18,566 nucleotides of DNA. Source: JAKJEP01 sp964580995 (GTDB lineage Bacteria; Planctomycetota; Phycisphaerae; Sedimentisphaerales; SM23-30). Location of the stretch: the NCBI GenBank assembly GCA_964580995.1, contig CAZOMV010000109.1, forward strand, positions 1 to 18,566, read 5' to 3'. The position numbers and the translations under genes were made by a program. Positions 14,795-18,566 of the stretch are shown piece after piece (positions within the stretch are counted from its first letter, which is position 1; the number at the start of each line of letters is the position of its first letter). The notes under the pieces were generated by a model. That model was given only the letters and a program-made list of their open reading frames with translations. It was not told the origin of the DNA and searched no databases.

Positions 14795-15874
14795 TTATAG
14801 CACTTCTAACGCCCGGGGAAAACTGCCCAGAATACTCAACTGCAAACAATGTTTTTTAGCACAGGCCATCGCCGCTTTCACGTTTGAATCCGTCTGATGC
14901 CCCTGGCAATCGACGAAAAAATAATATTCCCGTTCCCGCTTCTTGCTCGGTCGCGATTCAATATTGGTTAAGTTGACGTTATTCTGCTGAAATTCCTTCA
15001 GCACATCCACCAACGCACCCGCCTTGTGGGCGGTACTAAACACGATTGCCGTTTTGTCATCGCCCGTCGGCCGGGCCGGCTCACGGCCAATAATGAAAAA
15101 CCGCGTCACGTTATTCGTCACATCTTCGATATTCTGGCAAATCACCTTCAAATTGTACAATTCCGCCGCCATCGCCGCCCCAATCGCCGCGGTGTGCGGT
15201 TCCCCGGCCGCTTTTTTGGCCGCCTGGGCACTGGAGGCCGTGGCAATCGTCTCTACCTGCGGCATCGTCGCGCTGAGCCATTGATGGCACTGGGTAAACA
15301 CCTCCGGCTTGGAATAAATCGTCCGGATTTCGTCCATGGCGCAGTTGGCCAGCAGGTTATGATGCACCGCCAGCAAAACCTCCCCACAGATCAACACCGA
15401 CGAATCGATCAGCGAGTCCAGCGTCTCGATGATCCCCCCCGCCAGCGAATTCTCCACCGGCACAATCCCCAGATCACAATGCTCCCGGTCGATCTCATCA
15501 AAAACCCCGCGGATATCCGACAGCGGCTCATACTCGACACACTGCCCGAATTTCAGCAGCGCCGCCGTATGCGAAAAGCTGCCCTCCGGCCCCAGATACG
15601 CAATCCGCAACGGTTTTTCCAGAAAAAACGATCCGCTCATCAGCTCGCGATAAATCGCCAGCAGACAGCGGTCCGGCAGCGGCCCCTGGTTATGCGCCTT
15701 GACTTTCTCCAGAACCGCTCGTTCCCGGTCGGGCGCGTAAATCGGCGGGGCATTGCGGTCGGCCATCTTGATCTTGCCAACCTCGGTCACAACCTTCGCT
15801 CGCTCATTGATTAAATGAACCAACTGCCGATCGATTCCATCAATTTCTTGTCGTAATTCTTCCAGTGAACTCAC
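14795..15874 (-). CDS. pheA: Bifunctional chorismate mutase/prephenate dehydratase (P-protein)
   Basis: A 359-residue enzyme with three parts: chorismate mutase of the AroQ type (about 1-88; LRQEIDGIDRQLVHLINERA), prephenate dehydratase (about 90-270; YLGPEGSFSHTAA, VPVENSLAGGI and the catalytic NVTRFF), and a C-terminal ACT domain (about 275-355) with GAL and ESRPS motifs that bind phenylalanine for feedback inhibition. It turns chorismate into phenylpyruvate. The start is GTG at 15872-15874, with GGTGAT about 8 bases upstream. As first gene of the nine-gene run it lies 80 bases downstream of a good promoter. The length is normal. Confidence 0.96.
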   Translation of the reverse strand: MSSLEELRQEIDGIDRQLVHLINERAKVVTEVGKIKMADRNAPPIYAPDRERAVLEKVKAHNQGPLPDRCLLAIYRELMSGSFFLEKPLRIAYLGPEGSFSHTAALLKFGQCVEYEPLSDIRGVFDEIDREHCDLGIVPVENSLAGGIIETLDSLIDSSVLICGEVLLAVHHNLLANCAMDEIRTIYSKPEVFTQCHQWLSATMPQVETIATASSAQAAKKAAGEPHTAAIGAAMAAELYNLKVICQNIEDVTNNVTRFFIIGREPARPTGDDKTAIVFSTAHKAGALVDVLKEFQQNNVNLTNIESRPSKKREREYYFFVDCQGHQTDSNVKAAMACAKKHCLQLSILGSFPRALEVL

Positions 15875-15920
15875 GTACCGATCACCAAACCGTTATTCTT
15901 TACCATCTACATAATACCTA

Positions 15921-15943
15921 AATGGCTTTTTTGACAAGCCATT
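15921..15943 (-). promoter_or_regulatory. 5' stem-loop in the pheA operon leader
   Basis: AATGGCTT (15921-15928) and AAGCCATT (15936-15943) form a perfect 8-bp stem with a 7-base loop. It would lie within the first few bases of the transcript and about 47 bases before the pheA GTG. There is no T-run and no leader peptide, so it is probably not an attenuator; it may stabilise the mRNA or act as a regulator site. Confidence 0.55.
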
Positions 15944-15954
15944 ACAAACCCATT

Positions 15955-15983
15955 CTTATAACAGGCCTTCCGGGCCTCGTCAA
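15955..15983 (-). promoter_or_regulatory. Sigma-70 type promoter of the pheA operon with palindromic spacer
   Basis: On the minus strand, TTGACG (15978-15983) and TATAAG (15955-15960) are separated by exactly 17 bases, so each box differs from the consensus at one base. The spacer contains the inverted repeat AGGCC-CGGAA-GGCCT (15963-15977), which could be an operator. The predicted start of transcription is near 15948. Confidence 0.75.
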
Positions 15984-16144
15984 GATGAAAATAAACTCTT
16001 TCGATGAAAGGGTTTATAAATATCTTTTTCCATTAAAATCGTAAATATATTTATAGCAGATACTTACAAACTATCCCCGCCACCCGTAGCCAGCCCCCCA
16101 TTTCATTTCCGATACAATTCCCGTAAAATATCTCCCAAAATTAG
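15984..16144. other. AT-rich divergent intergenic region
   Basis: No gene is seen. A short inverted repeat CTTTC-GAT-GAAAG (15998-16010) lies just upstream of the pheA -35 box. AT-rich sequence from 16011 to 16063 should contain the promoter of the plus-strand U32 gene, but none of the TATA-like boxes (e.g. TATAAA 16015-16020) has a good -35 partner. Confidence 0.4.
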
Positions 16145-17974
16145 ATGGTACTTATGCAAACAAGAAAAATAGAATTGCTATCCCCCGCCGGCAATCTGCA
16201 GGCCGCCGTCGCCGCGGTCCGGTGCGGGGCTGACGCCGTCTATATCGGAGCATCCCGTTTCAGCGCCCGTGAGGCGGCTGCCAATAGCATCGACGACATT
16301 GCCCGGCTGATCGATTTTGCCCATCCGTATTTTGTCCGGGTGTACGCGGCAGTTAATACCCTGCTGTTGGACCAGGAGTTGCCAGAGGCGGAAAAACTCA
16401 TCCAAAGCCTCTACGAACGGGGCATTGACGGACTGATTATTCAGGATCCGGGCTTGCTGGAGCTGGACTTGCCCCCCCTGCCGCTCATCGCCAGCACTCA
16501 GATGCACAACGACACTCTGGAAAAAGTACAATTCCTTGAGGCTGTTGGCTTTACGCGGGTAATTCTGGCCCGCGAACTGACCCTGGAACAGATAGAGAAC
16601 ATTCGGCGACACACCACTATTGAGCTGGAGTGCTTTGTGCACGGGGCGCTGTGCGTAAGCATGAGCGGCCAGTGTTACGCCAGCTTCGCACTCGGCGGTC
16701 GTAGCGGCAATCGCGGACAATGCGCCCAGCCGTGCCGCAAACTCTACCGACTGGAAGATCAGCAGGGGAAAAACTTCGGGCCTGATCGTTACTACCTATC
16801 AATGAAGGATTTAAACCTTTCATCGTACCTTGGCGAACTCCTAGACGCCGGCATCACTTCCTTCAAAATCGAGGGCCGGCTCAAAAACCCGGAATACGTG
16901 GCCAATGTAACCGCCTATTATCGCCAGCAACTGGATGAAATCCTGCGTCAGCGAAACCTCCATAAAGCCGCAAGCGGCAAGGTGTTACTTGATTTCTTAC
17001 CACACCCTGCCAAAACCTTTAACCGCGGATTCACCGATTATGGCATCGATGGACGCCAAATATCTATGGGTTCGGTAGATACGCCAAAATCCATCGGGGA
17101 AAAAATCGGAACCGTCAGTCGAGTTACGCGGGGTTATTTCGAGCTGGAAGGCCCCCACGATCTGCATAACGCTGACGGTATTTGTTTTTTTGATAATCAG
17201 CACCGTCTGCATGGCACGGTAATTAATGGTGTTAGCGGCCTTAAAGTCTATCCCCAAAAAATGACCTCCATAACTATAAATGCTGATATATACCGCAATT
17301 ACGATCATCAATTTCAAAAACAGCTAAAGAAAATCCCTGCTCAGCGGAAAATTGGAATAAAGATGCGACTGTATGAAATTCCGCAGGGTGTGGCATTGGA
17401 AGGCATTGATGAAGACGGACTTACCGCTACGGTTACGGTGGAAAACCTGAAAGAACCGGCGAAAAATCCGGAGGCAACCCGACAAATCATCATGCAGCAA
17501 CTACAAAAACTGGGGCAGACTATTTTTGTCTGTACTGATGTAACTATCGATCTGAAAACAGTTTATTTCTTTCCAGTTTCTTTGCTGAACCGGCTGCGTA
17601 GTGAGCTGGCGGAGGCAGTTCTGACGGTCCGGCTAGAAAAACGGCCGGTCCAGGCTGGGAGAGTAATTAAAAACGAAGTGCCGTATCCGCTATCTGAACT
17701 TGACTATCACGGCAATGTTCTAAATAACTGCGCAAGCGTGTTTTATAGACGTCATGGTGTCAGCCGAATCGGTTCTGCGGCGGAAACCGGGGTGGATCTG
17801 AGAGGTAAGGTGATCATGCGAACCAAATACTGCCTGCGGCGGGAGCTAAACCTTTGCCATTGCAGCACTAATAACCAGACCGCCGCACCTTTGATCCTGG
17901 TGGACCAGGAAAACCATCGATTCGAAGTCCGCTTTCGCTGCGGGTCTTGTGGTATGGATATCTTACTGAAATAA
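16145..17974 (+). CDS. U32 family peptidase / RlhA-like protein
   Basis: A 609-residue protein of the U32 family. The N-terminal barrel begins IELLSPAGNLQAAVAAVRCGADAVY. The family core HGALCVSMSGQCYASF, GNRGQCAQPCRKLY, SMKDLNL and FKIEGRLK (about 166-246) matches E. coli RlhA, TrhP and relatives, which work in hydroxylation of 23S rRNA or tRNA; clustered cysteines (C170, C177, C193, C197) may hold an iron-sulfur cluster. A second cysteine set lies near the C-terminus (C563, C571, C573, C599, C602; CGSC), a feature of longer U32 proteins. Older annotations call these collagenase-like proteases, but an RNA modification role is as likely. The gene is transcribed divergently from pheA. The start is ATG at 16145 or 16154; neither has a clear Shine-Dalgarno sequence. 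Confidence 0.9.
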   Translation: MVLMQTRKIELLSPAGNLQAAVAAVRCGADAVYIGASRFSAREAAANSIDDIARLIDFAHPYFVRVYAAVNTLLLDQELPEAEKLIQSLYERGIDGLIIQDPGLLELDLPPLPLIASTQMHNDTLEKVQFLEAVGFTRVILARELTLEQIENIRRHTTIELECFVHGALCVSMSGQCYASFALGGRSGNRGQCAQPCRKLYRLEDQQGKNFGPDRYYLSMKDLNLSSYLGELLDAGITSFKIEGRLKNPEYVANVTAYYRQQLDEILRQRNLHKAASGKVLLDFLPHPAKTFNRGFTDYGIDGRQISMGSVDTPKSIGEKIGTVSRVTRGYFELEGPHDLHNADGICFFDNQHRLHGTVINGVSGLKVYPQKMTSITINADIYRNYDHQFQKQLKKIPAQRKIGIKMRLYEIPQGVALEGIDEDGLTATVTVENLKEPAKNPEATRQIIMQQLQKLGQTIFVCTDVTIDLKTVYFFPVSLLNRLRSELAEAVLTVRLEKRPVQAGRVIKNEVPYPLSELDYHGNVLNNCASVFYRRHGVSRIGSAAETGVDLRGKVIMRTKYCLRRELNLCHCSTNNQTAAPLILVDQENHRFEVRFRCGSCGMDILLK

Positions 17975-17985
17975 GGGTAAAGTTT

Positions 17986-18080
17986 GTAAGTCGTTATTTT
18001 TTGATTTAAAAAATTGATGTAAGTGCCTATTTTTGATTTTGGAAAATTGCTGTAAGTCTTTATTTTGCGTGGAAAGTGAT
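17986..18080. repeat. Three imperfect 33-bp tandem repeats
   Basis: Units start with gtaagt at 17986, 18019 and 18052, exactly 33 bases apart; the third unit is about 29 bases long. After gtaagt each has a tatttt core and an aaattg/aaagtg end. The units follow each other directly with no spacers. Confidence 0.75.
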
Positions 18081-18104
18081 GGTCCGATAATAAAGTAGGG
18101 ATTA

Positions 18105-18163
18105 TAACGATTGTAACGATTGGGTAAGATTTTTGGTAATGTGGGTAAGAATTTTGGTAATTT
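18105..18163. repeat. Short tandem repeats of 9 and 21 bp
   Basis: taacgattg occurs twice in tandem at 18105-18113 and 18114-18122. It runs directly into two 21-bp units starting gggtaaga (18122-18142 and 18143-18163) that differ at three positions near the middle and end. Confidence 0.7.
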
Positions 18164-18289
18164 GTAACGGTTAAGTTGAGTTGGTAAATGTTGAAGAAAG
18201 TATAGCAAAAGATGAAGAAAGTGATATAAAACATGGGTAAAACAGGTGAAAACACGAGCAAAACATAGGTAAAAGTGAATGGTTTGGGC

Positions 18290-18511
18290 ACGTGGCAAGG
18301 GGGGAAATTACGAATTATGAATTACGAGTTAAAAATGGTTATCGGTTATCAGTTATCGGTGAAGAGGGGAATAGAGGATTGGGGGAGATTACCCAGATTA
18401 ACAGCATACAAAAGTCGGACATATCTGACAAATCGGACAGGTCGGACAGGGGGGAGAAATGACGAGTTATGAATTACGAATTACAAGAAATATTGGATGG
18501 TCGGAAGAATA
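18290..18511. repeat. Dispersed intergenic repeat, right copy
   Basis: Diverged copy of the element at 55-235, in the same orientation and with the same block order: G-run plus attacgaatta (18296-18331), agattacccagattaacag (18386-18404), tctgacaaatcggacag (18424-18440), gggagaaatga (18452-18462) and tggtcggaagaata (18498-18511). It has extra internal sequence: a ttatcggttatcagttatcg direct repeat at about 18339-18358, a second attacgaatta block at 18470-18484, and a doubled tcggacag. No gene lies in it or in the last 55 bases of the window. Confidence 0.7.
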
Positions 18512-18566
18512 CTAGCCCGCATTTCTCACCATAATAGTTGAAAAACCTCTTTGTTCTGGTATAACT

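Larger units (their letters stand above)
17975..18289. other. C-poor, AT-rich intergenic region with tandem repeats
   Basis: No supported gene. The plus strand is strikingly poor in C. Repeats of period 33, 9 and 21 occur in succession (listed below). Two overlapping minus-strand open frames exist but can be explained by the skewed composition. I see no terminator hairpin with a T-run after the U32 stop. Confidence 0.6.

Noticed and set aside
13790..14800. 336-codon plus-strand open frame opposite aroF, and a similar one at 12984-13814 opposite tpiA
   Set aside because: Both are shadows of well-supported minus-strand genes, with the same His/Arg/Pro/Leu-rich composition and no recognisable domain.
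17986..18080. CRISPR-like array
   Set aside because: The repeats are directly adjacent with no spacers, are imperfect, and no cas genes are present.
17752..18291. 179-codon minus-strand open frame over the repeat region
   Set aside because: It overlaps the 3' end of the U32 gene in antisense, and another frame is open over the same stretch. The scarcity of C on the plus strand removes most TAG and TGA codons, so openness is expected. Kept only as a note because of the 11-residue repeats.

Overview
This window looks like chromosomal DNA from a planctomycete, probably of the Phycisphaerae/Sedimentisphaerales type. That is an inference from recognised family styles, not from a database search. 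The pointers are an ECF-like sigma factor translationally coupled to a one-pass membrane protein with a long extracytoplasmic domain, a secreted beta-propeller protein with Ig-like C-terminal domains, an L34 ribosomal protein with an 'SKIKR' N-terminus, many GTG/TTG starts, and intergenic DNA carrying 'attacgaatta'-type dispersed repeats. Most genes are metabolic or informational housekeeping genes, and I see no clear phage, plasmid or defence island.

Layout. Positions 1-719 hold no convincing intact gene: there is a dispersed repeat, a possible transposase remnant and one short inverted repeat. Positions 720-3005 (+) form a compact three-gene cassette: sigma factor, coupled membrane protein, small membrane protein. 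The last two are visibly more AT-rich than the rest. Positions 3072-9170 (-) are a co-directional cluster, read from the right: secreted beta-propeller protein, rpmH (45 codons, TTG start, easy to miss), class I fumarase alpha subunit, B12-type radical SAM protein, YkgJ-like cysteine-cluster protein. Positions 9394-15874 (-) are a nine-gene run: pheA, aroF, tpiA, secG, yicC, gmk, rpoZ, coaC, coaB. Gaps are short or overlapping, and the run is headed by a strong-looking sigma-70 type promoter at 15955-15983. A U32 peptidase-family gene diverges at 16145-17974 (+). Positions 17975-18566 are non-coding, with tandem repeats whose periods are multiples of three and a second copy of the dispersed repeat seen at the left edge.

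How the genes work together. pheA and aroF are the entry enzyme and the phenylalanine branch enzyme of aromatic amino acid synthesis. tpiA and secG link this to glycolysis and protein export. yicC-gmk-rpoZ-coaBC is a widely conserved bacterial neighbourhood (RNA turnover, GMP phosphorylation, RNA polymerase omega, coenzyme A synthesis). The main curiosities are: CoaC and CoaB lie in the same reading frame separated by a single TAG; guanylate kinase lacks a normally conserved GMP-phosphate arginine; triosephosphate isomerase ends in a cysteine-rich tail; SecG carries a long Pro/Ala tail; the fumarase alpha subunit has no beta partner here; and the pheA promoter has a palindromic spacer followed by a 5' stem-loop. 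I do not see clear evidence for a wholly new multi-gene system. The best candidates for unexplored biology are the sigma/membrane/small-protein cassette and the radical SAM + YkgJ pair.
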